Shown: positions 25,216-32,892 of the stretch, in pieces
Layout: each line of letters opens with the position of its first letter
How positions within the stretch are numbered: position 1 is the first letter of the stretch
Assembly: GCA_046309815.1 (NCBI GenBank)
Contig: JBKCOJ010000010.1
Coordinates: forward strand, 62,001 to 126,000
DNA from: CAITNM01 sp021298215
Lineage (GTDB): Bacteria; Pseudomonadota; Alphaproteobacteria; Paracaedibacterales; CAITNM01
Length of the DNA: 64,000 bases
Reading direction: 5' to 3'
The notes under the pieces: generated by a model
The model's input: the letters and a program-made list of their open reading frames with translations, nothing else
Databases searched by the model: none
What the model was told of the DNA's origin: nothing
Translations under genes and position numbers: made by a program

Positions 25216-25824
25216 ATGGTTTATCTAATTACTCCTAATGATTACGCGACGCATCGAGAAGATTTGGATGCAATGTATCGACTACGACACAAGGTATTTT
25301 TTGAAAAGTTAAACTGGCAGGTAAAAAGCCAGGATGGCATGGAAAAAGATGAGTACGATGAGAACTATACCTATTATTTGATTTATAAAGATAAGAATAA
25401 TGTGGTACGAGGCTGTCACCGGTATATTCCGATGAATAATCCATGTATGTTCGATGGTCCATTTGAATTTGCATTTCCAGATCTAAAAAAATATAAGAAT
25501 GCAAAATATTGGGAAGCGAGTCGCCTGGCTGTAGATTTTAATTTTGATGCGGAGTACACAAAGGATGATGCGAAGAATGTTTGTGTTAGAATTTTTGCAG
25601 CATCTGTTCTGTTGGGTTTGGATGCAGATGTTAAGGGATTTATAACGCTTTCTTACCCGTCAGTGATAAAAATTGTTTCTCGCTATTTTAAAACATCACG
25701 TTTAGAAAGAAGTTCAGTAAATGGTGAAGAGATACATGTTACGAAGTATATACCTACAACTGAAGCATATGATAACCTCACAAAAGGCCTAAATTTAGTT
25801 AATGCTCTTCCTTGGCAAAGCTAG
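25216..25824 (+). CDS. Acyl-homoserine-lactone synthase (LuxI family)
   Basis: Makes an N-acyl homoserine lactone from SAM and an acyl carrier. All invariant LuxI residues are present at canonical spacing: R24, F28, W34, D45, D48, R69, E100 and R103 (YRLRHKVFFEKLNW, EKDEYDEN, GCHRYIP, YWEASRLAVD). I chose the ATG at 25216 (MVYLITPN, AGGT upstream), giving 202 residues; the open frame extends to 25156. It heads an island with three LuxR-type genes, and a lux-box-like dyad lies 15 bp behind its stop. Acyl chain length cannot be predicted. Confidence 0.9.
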   Translation: MVYLITPNDYATHREDLDAMYRLRHKVFFEKLNWQVKSQDGMEKDEYDENYTYYLIYKDKNNVVRGCHRYIPMNNPCMFDGPFEFAFPDLKKYKNAKYWEASRLAVDFNFDAEYTKDDAKNVCVRIFAASVLLGLDADVKGFITLSYPSVIKIVSRYFKTSRLERSSVNGEEIHVTKYIPTTEAYDNLTKGLNLVNALPWQS

Positions 25825-25838
25825 ATAATTAGGAATTT

Positions 25839-25858
25839 ACCTGTATAAAGTCACAGGT
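25839..25858 (+). promoter_or_regulatory. Lux box A
   Basis: ACCTGTATAAAGTCACAGGT is a 20 bp dyad with perfect 6 bp arms. The arms ACCTGT/ACAGGT are identical to those of the Vibrio fischeri lux box. A TATAAT at 25883-25888 follows 24 bp later and the downstream ATG (25916) 57 bp later, so the box would sit near -46, a class II activator position. It might also act as a weak terminator for luxI. Confidence 0.75.
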
Positions 25859-25882
25859 TTAAATACAAAAAAATATTGGCTA

Positions 25883-25888
25883 TATAAT
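25883..25888 (+). promoter_or_regulatory. Putative -10 element downstream of lux box A
   Basis: TATAAT is a consensus -10. No good -35 is present 17 bp upstream (TAAATA), which is what an activator-dependent promoter would show. Confidence 0.5.
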
Positions 25889-25915
25889 CATCATAATTCA
25901 AATACGTGGTGATTT

Positions 25916-26428
25916 ATGAAGAAAAAATCAAAACTTTTCCTCTTTCGCTTTACCCTTAGTGTTGGTATCGCTCTTAGTTGTTTTTATTGCATCACGGCAA
26001 TTGCGTGGCCCGCTGTGCGTAAAATGCAGGCAACGTACAATCAAAAGAAAAACGTTCAACGAACTGTAGACCCAGCATCAGACTACTTGAAAGAATCCTC
26101 TTTTAAAGGTATAAAGAGAAAAGCGTATGAGCTGCAAAAAGTGGCTTTTTATGAAAATGCTTACAAGCATATTTCCAAAAATCAGCTTAAGCTATTAGAA
26201 TTTCTTGAGTTTCACCAAAACAAAAGCCTGTTGAAAAAGGATGCGTATCAGGGTTTTTTAAAAAATGTTTCCGCAAATGATAGAAATATGCCAACATTTT
26301 TTAAGTGGCTTCATGATTTTAAGAATTGGCAGCTTGTTAAGGTGCACTTTGATAAGGTTTGTTTAAAAGAAATAGGGGAAGAGTTTCTGCAGTATGCCAG
26401 AGAAAAAAACGTTTCCTATTTTGTTTAA
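25916..26428 (+). CDS. Membrane-anchored or exported unknown, putative quorum-sensing target
   Basis: A 170-residue protein with Lys-rich N-terminus and one hydrophobic segment (~residues 8-31). The rest is basic, Lys- and Phe-rich and mostly helical. GGTGA precedes the ATG. Lux box A and a TATAAT lie directly upstream, so this is the best candidate target of the neighbouring LuxR. No family recognised. Confidence 0.6.
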   Translation: MKKKSKLFLFRFTLSVGIALSCFYCITAIAWPAVRKMQATYNQKKNVQRTVDPASDYLKESSFKGIKRKAYELQKVAFYENAYKHISKNQLKLLEFLEFHQNKSLLKKDAYQGFLKNVSANDRNMPTFFKWLHDFKNWQLVKVHFDKVCLKEIGEEFLQYAREKNVSYFV

Positions 26429-26531
26429 AATAGCGTATAAGTCGTGAACAGAATTTTTTATTATCAAAAAAATAATTCTATCGGTAGAAAGTTATCAAAT
26501 GAAGAGAAATTTAGAGAAGGAAGAGGAGAAA

Positions 26532-26681
26532 ATGAGGGGTGATCCAAACATAAAAATGTTGTCACAGGTAGCAACAGCAAAAATAATAAATCCCTCTCAA
26601 ATAAAAATGAAAGCAGAGATGCATATTCTAAAAACGCAGCAAAAAATACTTAGAGAAATCTTTGATGAAGAAAATTGCTAA
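26532..26681 (+). CDS. Putative 49-residue helical protein
   Basis: An ATG at 26532 follows an AAGAGGAG purine stretch; a further in-frame ATG lies at 26499. The product is charged and probably helical (KMKAEMHILKTQQKILREI). It sits between the lux-box-A gene and lux box B. No homologue known to me; could be a chance frame. Confidence 0.35.
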   Translation: MRGDPNIKMLSQVATAKIINPSQIKMKAEMHILKTQQKILREIFDEENC

Positions 26682-26724
26682 GCATAAAAATAGCTAACCT
26701 TAATTTCAGTTTTTTTCTATTTAA

Positions 26725-26744
26725 GACTGTATAATTTAACAGGT
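26725..26744 (+). promoter_or_regulatory. Lux box B
   Basis: GACTGTATAATTTAACAGGT keeps CTG-N10-CAG and matches lux box A at 15 of 20 positions, including CTGTATAA and ACAGGT. It ends 56 nt before the TTG (26801) of the next gene, almost exactly the 57 nt spacing seen for box A. TAGTAT (26766-26771) could be the -10. Confidence 0.6.
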
Positions 26745-26800
26745 ACGTTAAATGAAAAATTTTGGTAGTATGCCTCATTGCTGGTTTGGTGGGTGCACCC

Positions 26801-27334
26801 TTGATTATAAAAAAAGCCCTGGAAAAAATTGAATCGATTGATTCTAGTCCAGATGATATTTTCAATGTGCTAAAGGAAGTATGTTTACATTTTGACGTGG
26901 AGCAGTTAGCTCTGGCAGTTTTCCTAAAACAGAAGAATATTGATGACAACTTTTTAGTATATAATACTTATCCTTTGGGATGGGAAGATCACTATCTTGA
27001 AAATGAATATTATTTGCACGATCCAGTTTTCAATGTTTTGCAAAAAATTGCATTTCCATTCGAATGGAACCTAGAAAGTTTTACAAATCTTTCAAGAATA
27101 CAAATAAAGCTTTTAAATGATTCATCAGATTTTGGGATTAACTCCGGCGTAACTATCCCATTAATTCCACGCTCTGTTTCTCACGGGTTTGTGACGTTAT
27201 TAAATCGATCAGGCTTACCTTATGATGCTTTGTATTCACTTTCTATGATTGGCAATGTTTGTGCTAATAAAATAATGTGTTTAAAAAGAAATGCATTAGT
27301 AGTGAAAAATAATCTTCAAATCTATAATGCCTGA
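26801..27334 (+). CDS. HTH-less LuxR-type autoinducer-binding protein 1
   Basis: A 177-residue protein equal to the ligand-binding half of LuxR. The signature W-x3-Y-x8-DP-x13-W is present (W61, Y65, D74-P75, W89). There is no C-terminal helix-turn-helix. The TTG at 26801 aligns with the starts of the two downstream paralogues; the frame is open from a TTG at 26762. It may bind the signal and act as a dimerisation partner or decoy, as the truncated TrlR does in Agrobacterium; this is inference. Confidence 0.8.
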   Translation: MIIKKALEKIESIDSSPDDIFNVLKEVCLHFDVEQLALAVFLKQKNIDDNFLVYNTYPLGWEDHYLENEYYLHDPVFNVLQKIAFPFEWNLESFTNLSRIQIKLLNDSSDFGINSGVTIPLIPRSVSHGFVTLLNRSGLPYDALYSLSMIGNVCANKIMCLKRNALVVKNNLQIYNA

Positions 27335-27342
27335 GGTTGTTG

Positions 27343-27855
27343 ATGTTAGGGAAAAGGGTAAAAGAAACTATTGAGGAAATTAATGATGGCAATTGTACAA
27401 AGGAAAAATCTTTAAATATTTTTCATGATATTTGTTCGCAATTTTATATTGAACAATTTGCTCTTGCTGTGTTTTCGGGAAAGAAAAATTTTGTAGAATC
27501 GTTTCAGATTTATGAAACGTATTCGAAAGAATGGATGCAGCGCTATAAAGATAAAGGATATCATTTGTATGATCCAGTTTTTAGTTCATTGCAAAAAGTA
27601 GCAATTCCATTTGAGTGGGATACCGAGAGTTTTGAAAATGTTTCTCCTTTACAAAGGTCTTTAATGAAAGAAGCTCGAGAGTTCGGAGTATGCTCTGGTC
27701 TTACCATTCCATTAATACCGAGAGAAAACGTTCATGGGTTTGTAACAATACTAAATAATCTATCTTTGCATCCTGATGCTTTGTACATGCTTTATTTAAT
27801 TGGCAACGTTTGTGTAAATAAAATTGCATATTTAGAAAACAGGAAAAAATCATGA
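27343..27855 (+). CDS. HTH-less LuxR-type autoinducer-binding protein 2
   Basis: A 170-residue paralogue of its neighbours, again only the ligand-binding domain (W64, Y68, D77-P78, W92). The ATG at 27343 has GAGG seven bases upstream, overlapping the stop of the previous gene, so the two are co-translated. It ends cleanly after the domain (YLENRKKS). Sequence similarity to protein 3 (FALAVFSGKK, WDTESF, SGLTIPLIP) indicates tandem duplication. Confidence 0.82.
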   Translation: MLGKRVKETIEEINDGNCTKEKSLNIFHDICSQFYIEQFALAVFSGKKNFVESFQIYETYSKEWMQRYKDKGYHLYDPVFSSLQKVAIPFEWDTESFENVSPLQRSLMKEAREFGVCSGLTIPLIPRENVHGFVTILNNLSLHPDALYMLYLIGNVCVNKIAYLENRKKS

Positions 27856-27978
27856 GATATTGACATTTATCTTATAAGGAGCGATAAGTCATAAATTAGA
27901 AGATTTTGCAGTAAAAAATATGAAAATCTTATATAGTACAGAGACTCTGATTTTTGATAATACCTTTAGAGGCTTAGA

Positions 27979-28683
27979 ATGCTAAGCAAGAGAATAAGCA
28001 AGGTCATAGAAAAAATAAATAACATTACAGCTCAGCAGGAAAAAGATGTTTTTTCAATTTTTGAAGAGACTTGCTTTGATTTTAATATAGAGCAATTTGC
28101 TATGGCGCTATTCTCCGGTAAGAAAAAACTTACAGAGTCTTTTGGTGTATACGGTACGTATTCAAATGAATGGGTTGAACACTATAAGAAAGAAAAATAT
28201 TATTTATGCGATCCAGTTTTTGTAGCATTGAAAAAAGCTGCGCTTCCGTTTGAATGGGGGACGGATAGTTTTGATGGACTTTTACCCATACAACAAACTT
28301 TAATGGAAGAAGCTCGCGACTTTGGCATTCGCTCTGGTACTACCATTCCTTTAATTCCTCACCCCACTTTTCATGGATTTGCAACCATTATTAACCAGCC
28401 CTATCTGCATCCTGAAGTTTTGTACACACTGTCTCTTGTTGCAAATGTCTGCGCAGATAAAATGGCTAATATAAAAGATAGCCAAGCTTTGGAGAGTTTG
28501 ACTGAACGTGAAATAGAAATTCTTAAACAAAAGGCGGAAGGTGCCACCATCAAAGTCATCAGTCATAATTTGGGTATTTCAGAGTCTACAGCTGCTTTTC
28601 ATTTAAGTAATGTTCGTCAAAAACTTGATGCTCACTCAACTGAACATGCGGTGTCAAAATTTACGTTGTTGATGAATCAGTAG
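27979..28683 (+). CDS. LuxR-family autoinducer-responsive regulator (complete)
   Basis: A 234-residue protein with both LuxR domains. The ligand-binding domain has W65, Y69, D78-P79 and W93; the C-terminal helix-turn-helix (residues ~172-230) reads LTEREIEILKQKAEGAT, then IKVISHNLGISESTAAFHLSNV. It is the only regulator here able to bind the lux boxes. It has its own 123 bp upstream interval. The 3' end overlaps a minus-strand small gene by 23 bases. Confidence 0.9.
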   Translation: MLSKRISKVIEKINNITAQQEKDVFSIFEETCFDFNIEQFAMALFSGKKKLTESFGVYGTYSNEWVEHYKKEKYYLCDPVFVALKKAALPFEWGTDSFDGLLPIQQTLMEEARDFGIRSGTTIPLIPHPTFHGFATIINQPYLHPEVLYTLSLVANVCADKMANIKDSQALESLTEREIEILKQKAEGATIKVISHNLGISESTAAFHLSNVRQKLDAHSTEHAVSKFTLLMNQ

Positions 28684-28822
28684 TTCCTGCATCGTTGGAA
28701 TTTTTATTTTTTTGATCTTCCTTTTCACGTTGCTGTGTTTTGCGTTTACGTAAATTTTCTCGCAACGCTTTAGCAAGGCGCTCTTTTTTATCTAATTTTT
28801 TCACTGTATCTTTGTTAGACAT
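28661..28822 (-). CDS. Small basic conserved protein (53 residues)
   Basis: Starts with ATG at 28822, overlapping the ftsA stop by 8 bases. The core KKERLAKALRENLRKRKTQQREK matches in style a small protein common in Alphaproteobacteria (ERLA-ALR-NL-RRK-Q-R); the C-terminus is polar. Function unknown. Co-transcribed with grxC and ftsA. It ends inside the convergent luxR gene. Confidence 0.6.
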   Translation of the reverse strand: MSNKDTVKKLDKKERLAKALRENLRKRKTQQREKEDQKNKNSNDAGTTDSSTT

Positions 28823-30089
28823 GGTTACGAATCCAATTCCAAAGGCGTTTAAAAGTGCCTTTTTGTTTTTCTAAGGCATTGCTAAGTTGCAATCCTTGAT
28901 GATCCCGCAATGCATAATGCAAAAGGCCTGCGCATAAAGAAAAAGCTGGTGTATGAATGACATCGCCAATTCCTTGCATTCCATTGGGAGTTGCAATTCG
29001 TACGGTTTTATTAAAACGCGATTGCATAATATCTCGGAATCCTTGCAATTGACTTGCCCCACCTGTAATAACAAAGCGTTGAAGCACGATAGGATCAATA
29101 GGTTGTGAGGATAGTGTTTTTTCAATTGTTTCAATGATTTCTTCAGCTCGTGCTTTAATAATATGCATCAAGAAGCTTTTAGAAACGGGATTGGCAAAGG
29201 CTGAATGATCTTCACCCAGTTGCGTGACTAAAATTGTTTCGCGGTCATCTGCAGCACCAAAAAGGCTGCCGTATAAAGTTTTAAGGCGTTCTGCCTGGCT
29301 AGGGGTTGTATTTAAGCCTTGGGCAATATCTTGCGTAATAGCATTGCCTCCAATAGGTATACAGCCAAGATAAACAGGATTTCCATTGTAAAAACTTGAA
29401 ATGGAAATGCTATGGCTACCAATATCAAGCAGGGTTACGCCCATTTCTTTTTCATCAGTTGTTAGGCTTGAAAGGGCTGCCGCATAAGGCCCAGCAACGA
29501 ATGCATTGATGTCTAAATGGCATCTGCCAAGGCATGCGCTTAAATTTGCAATGAGATGAGCAGGTGCTGAAACAATATGAAGCCGTGTTGTAAGCGTATC
29601 ACCCAGCATTCCTTTGGGGTCTTGAACGTTGGTATTGTCATCCACATCATAAGCGATGGGGAAAATATGAATAATGCGTCTTGATGGTCCAACCGTTTGA
29701 TTGCGGTTGACTTCTAACGCACGTTGCAAATGAGATTCTCTAACAGCTTGTCCATGCAAAGAAATTTTTGTGGAAATAAAATGGGACTGCAAGGATTCTG
29801 CGGGCAGATTTACGTACACATTGTGAATCGTTTGTTTAGCTAACTGTTCTGCGGTATGGATGCCATTTAGAATTGAATCTTCTAAATCATCTAGGTTAAT
29901 AATCGAAGCCCCGCGAATACCTTTTGCGGCATGAGAAGCAACACCCAGAATTTTTACGGTTATACCTTTCTCAGGTGTGATTTCGCGATTCATTTTGGCA
30001 ATAGCACAGCAAACCTTACTTGAGCCAATATCTAAGGCTGCAAAGGTTTCGGAGGGAATACTCTGCGATTTTGCTTTAAAGAAACTCAT
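28815..30089 (-). CDS. ftsA: Cell division protein FtsA
   Basis: Actin-like ATPase that tethers FtsZ to the membrane. Phosphate-1 loop FAALDIGSSKVCCAIA, phosphate-2 TLLDIGSHSISIS, adenosine motif VITGGASQLQGF and the C-terminal amphipathic helix (FKRLWNWIRNHV) are seen. At 424 residues it is complete. It is not beside ftsQ or ftsZ as usual; it overlaps grxC by four bases instead, so it has left the dcw cluster. Confidence 0.93.
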   Translation of the reverse strand: MSFFKAKSQSIPSETFAALDIGSSKVCCAIAKMNREITPEKGITVKILGVASHAAKGIRGASIINLDDLEDSILNGIHTAEQLAKQTIHNVYVNLPAESLQSHFISTKISLHGQAVRESHLQRALEVNRNQTVGPSRRIIHIFPIAYDVDDNTNVQDPKGMLGDTLTTRLHIVSAPAHLIANLSACLGRCHLDINAFVAGPYAAALSSLTTDEKEMGVTLLDIGSHSISISSFYNGNPVYLGCIPIGGNAITQDIAQGLNTTPSQAERLKTLYGSLFGAADDRETILVTQLGEDHSAFANPVSKSFLMHIIKARAEEIIETIEKTLSSQPIDPIVLQRFVITGGASQLQGFRDIMQSRFNKTVRIATPNGMQGIGDVIHTPAFSLCAGLLHYALRDHQGLQLSNALEKQKGTFKRLWNWIRNHV

Positions 30090-30340
30090 GCTAGTAAGGG
30101 ATCAAGCTCTTTGTTTGCTTCTAGTTCATAAAGATCATCGCATCCACCGACATGATGATCATTGATGAAAATCTGAGGAACAGTCTTACGGCCACCTGAT
30201 TTTTTAACAAGTTCGATACGCCCGTCATCATCATTAGTAAGATCAATTTCTTGAAAAACAACGCCTTTGCTTTTCAATAATTGCTTGGCTTTTACGCAGT
30301 AAGGGCAGTAATTCGTTGTGTAAATGATTACATCAGCCAT
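30086..30340 (-). CDS. grxC: Glutaredoxin 3
   Basis: An 84-residue dithiol glutaredoxin with the CPYC active site (YTTNYCPYCVKAK), TVPQIFI and GGCDDL glutathione-binding motifs. I chose the ATG at 30340 (MADVIIYTT); the frame is open to 30385. It heads a grxC - ftsA - small-protein operon. Confidence 0.93.
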   Translation of the reverse strand: MADVIIYTTNYCPYCVKAKQLLKSKGVVFQEIDLTNDDDGRIELVKKSGGRKTVPQIFINDHHVGGCDDLYELEANKELDPLLA

Positions 30341-30406
30341 TTTAATAAAGCATTCCTCATATCTATTCTTATTATGCCATAACAAAAAGAAAATAGCATC
30401 AAAACT

Positions 30407-30423
30407 TAAGATAAGTTATCTTA
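30407..30423. promoter_or_regulatory. 17 bp palindrome between grxC and lpd
   Basis: TAAGATAAGTTATCTTA is a perfect dyad (8-1-8) in the divergent promoter interval, 28 bp before lpd. A transcription factor operator is possible; the factor is unknown. Confidence 0.4.
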
Positions 30424-30451
30424 GAAAGATGTAAAAATTACAAGGAAAAAT

Positions 30452-31837
30452 ATGCAAAATTTTGATGTTGTTGTTATTGGTGCTGGCCCAGGTGGCTATG
30501 TGGCTGCTATTCGAGCAAGTCAGTTAGGGAAAAAAGTAGCGATCGTGGAAAGGGAACATTTAGGTGGAGTCTGCTTGAATTGGGGATGCATCCCAACAAA
30601 AGCATTATTACGTTCTGCAGAAGTGCTGCACCTTATCAATCACGCGAAGGATTTTGGCATAGAAGTAGGGCAAGTTAAGTTCGATCTCGATAAAATGGTT
30701 GAGCGTTCGCGTAAAATTGCTGGGCAATTGTCTTCGGGTATTAAAGGGTTATTGGCTAAGAACAAGGTGACTGTTTTTAGTGGTGAAGCAAGTTTTGAAA
30801 AAGCTAAAACGCTTAAAATTAAAGGCGAAAAAGTTGAAACAATTGACGCTAAAAATATTATTATTGCTACCGGTTCCAGAGCGCGTATGTTGCCTGGAAT
30901 AGATGCACACCCACGCATTTGGACAGCAAAACAAGCAATGACACCAGAATTTACGCCAAAGTCCTTATTGGTCATTGGGTCTGGTGCTATTGGTATTGAG
31001 TTTGCAAGCTTTTATCGAACTCTTGGGGTAGATGTAACGGTTGTTGAAATGCAATCACGCATTTTACCAAACGAAGATACGGAAATATCTACACTGGCTC
31101 AAAAACAATTTGAGAAAGTGGGTATTAAATTTCATTTGAACGCAACCAGCAAGCTGATGCCTGCTAAAGATCACGTGAGCGCGTTAATTTCCAAGGATGA
31201 TAAGAAAATTGAAGAAATAAAAGTTGATGCGGTTATTGTGGCAATTGGAATTTCAGGAAACACCGAGAATCTTGGTTTGGAAAAAACAAAAGTAAAAATT
31301 GAAAAAGGCCAAATTCTAGTCAATGAATGGTGCGAAACAGCGGAAAAGGGTGTATACGCAATAGGTGATGTTGCTGGTGCTCCTTGGCTTGCCCATAAAG
31401 CAAGTCATGAAGGTATATTAGCCGTTGAGCACATGTGCGGTGTCCAAGGATTACATCCAATGAAAAAGACAAATATTCCTGGCTGTACCTATAGTCATCC
31501 CCAAATTGCAAGTATTGGCTTAACAGAAGAAAAAGCCAAAACTGAAGGACACACTATAAAGGTTGGGCGCTTCCCGTATCGGGGTAATGGTAAGGCAATT
31601 GCGTTGGGAGATGCAGAAGGATTGGTTAAAACAATCTTTGACGCCAAAACAGGAGAACTTTTAGGGGCGCATATGATTGGTGCAGAGGTTACGGAACTGA
31701 TTCAAGGATTTGCGATTGGCAAAACGCTAGAAACAACAGAAGCTGAATTGATGCACACTATTTTTCCACATCCAACGCTTTCGGAAATGATGCATGAATC
31801 TACCCTTGATGCATATGGACGCGTGATTCACTATTAG
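30452..31837 (+). CDS. lpd: Dihydrolipoamide dehydrogenase
   Basis: FAD-dependent E3 component of 2-oxoacid dehydrogenase complexes. FAD motif VIGAGPGGYVAAIRA, redox disulfide GGVCLNWGCIPTKALL, NAD motif VIGSGAIGIEFASFY and the C-terminal HPHPTLSE-type interface (IFPHPTLSEMMHE) are present. Complete at 461 residues. No E1 or E2 gene adjoins it. Confidence 0.95.
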   Translation: MQNFDVVVIGAGPGGYVAAIRASQLGKKVAIVEREHLGGVCLNWGCIPTKALLRSAEVLHLINHAKDFGIEVGQVKFDLDKMVERSRKIAGQLSSGIKGLLAKNKVTVFSGEASFEKAKTLKIKGEKVETIDAKNIIIATGSRARMLPGIDAHPRIWTAKQAMTPEFTPKSLLVIGSGAIGIEFASFYRTLGVDVTVVEMQSRILPNEDTEISTLAQKQFEKVGIKFHLNATSKLMPAKDHVSALISKDDKKIEEIKVDAVIVAIGISGNTENLGLEKTKVKIEKGQILVNEWCETAEKGVYAIGDVAGAPWLAHKASHEGILAVEHMCGVQGLHPMKKTNIPGCTYSHPQIASIGLTEEKAKTEGHTIKVGRFPYRGNGKAIALGDAEGLVKTIFDAKTGELLGAHMIGAEVTELIQGFAIGKTLETTEAELMHTIFPHPTLSEMMHESTLDAYGRVIHY

Positions 31838-31905
31838 CAATAAAAATGTACTCTATTTATTGATTTCGTGCTAAAAATGCAGGATTAAGTTTGAACGCAT
31901 GATGT

Positions 31906-32862
31906 ATGTTTTTTAAAAGCCTTTTAGTTGCGATTACATTGCTGATGAAAAGCCTTATGGCAGGGGATGCAGAAATAGATTGCGGCTGTAATAGCCGTTC
32001 ATGTTTTAATAAAAAACATCTCTCGCAAGGAATGTTTTGTGCAGAAATTCCGTCAGAAAAAACATCTAAAGCAGTGAATGCTGGTAAGAGAAGAAAGAAA
32101 AAAAGAAAATTTGATCCAGATCTATTTTTGATTAAAGGGTCAAGTTCTCTATCAGTTTCTTCAGGTTCCTCTACAAAATCTACAGCGCAAAATTCATATT
32201 TTCTAGAAGGAAAGCAAGAAACAATGGTATCAAATGTTGTGTCTTCTGCACCTGCAAATAAAGAAAATCTAAGCTTAAATTTAAGCCATACGCTATTGCC
32301 GACTTCCTTAAAGGAAGAGCCGCCTGCAGTGGAAACAAAAAATGTTGTTTTCAAAGCCGAAGAAAAGCCATCAGCAAAAGTGGAAATTGCACCTGATCAG
32401 ACAGATTCAGCTTTTTACGCAGGGTCAAATTTGGCTGAACTGCCCAATCTTATGGAAGATCATTTGAAAGATGACGAAAAAGAAGACGCAATTTTTTCAG
32501 AACAAGCGTCAGCAAAAGATGGTCTAGGTACTGAAGAATTAACTCAACAAAAAGAAGACGAGAAGGGAGACGCGATTTTTTCAGAGCAAGTCCCTGCAGA
32601 AGCTGTTCTAGGTACTGAAGGTGAAGAATTTCCTCAACAACAATTAATTCTTAAATCGCTGAAAAAGCAAAAATCTGAAGATTCTGAAAAGGAATACGAA
32701 ACAGATGAAGCAGAAGAATTTGAAGACGAAGATGAGGAAGAGCAGGATGATGGGGGCACTGAAGCTGCTGGTAAAGAAGGCCAGTCAAGAAAGAAAAAAG
32801 CTGGAAGAAACTCCTTTATAAAAACTAGAAAGCCTCTTTCCAGTGCAGCTATCGCCAGCTAG
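31906..32862 (+). CDS. Exported acidic protein with basic NLS-like clusters
   Basis: A 318-residue product with a signal peptide (residues ~1-19, MAGD at the cleavage region). Residues 61-68 (KRRKKKRK) and ~295-302 (RKKKAGR) are basic clusters resembling nuclear localisation signals. Residues 190-215 and 218-245 form a two-copy repeat of 28 residues (DEK-x-DAIFSEQ). Residues ~263-284 are nearly all Glu and Asp. Mostly disordered. A secreted host-nucleus-targeted protein is a speculation consistent with these features. No strong ribosome-binding site. Confidence 0.6.
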   Translation: MFFKSLLVAITLLMKSLMAGDAEIDCGCNSRSCFNKKHLSQGMFCAEIPSEKTSKAVNAGKRRKKKRKFDPDLFLIKGSSSLSVSSGSSTKSTAQNSYFLEGKQETMVSNVVSSAPANKENLSLNLSHTLLPTSLKEEPPAVETKNVVFKAEEKPSAKVEIAPDQTDSAFYAGSNLAELPNLMEDHLKDDEKEDAIFSEQASAKDGLGTEELTQQKEDEKGDAIFSEQVPAEAVLGTEGEEFPQQQLILKSLKKQKSEDSEKEYETDEAEEFEDEDEEEQDDGGTEAAGKEGQSRKKKAGRNSFIKTRKPLSSAAIAS

Positions 32863-32892
32863 GATATTTGTAAAGATTTTACATTTATTGAA

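Noticed and set aside
27939..27949. CAGAGACTCTG palindrome before the full luxR as a LuxR site
   Set aside because: Orientation is CAG...CTG and the spacing is wrong, so it does not fit CTG-N10-CAG.
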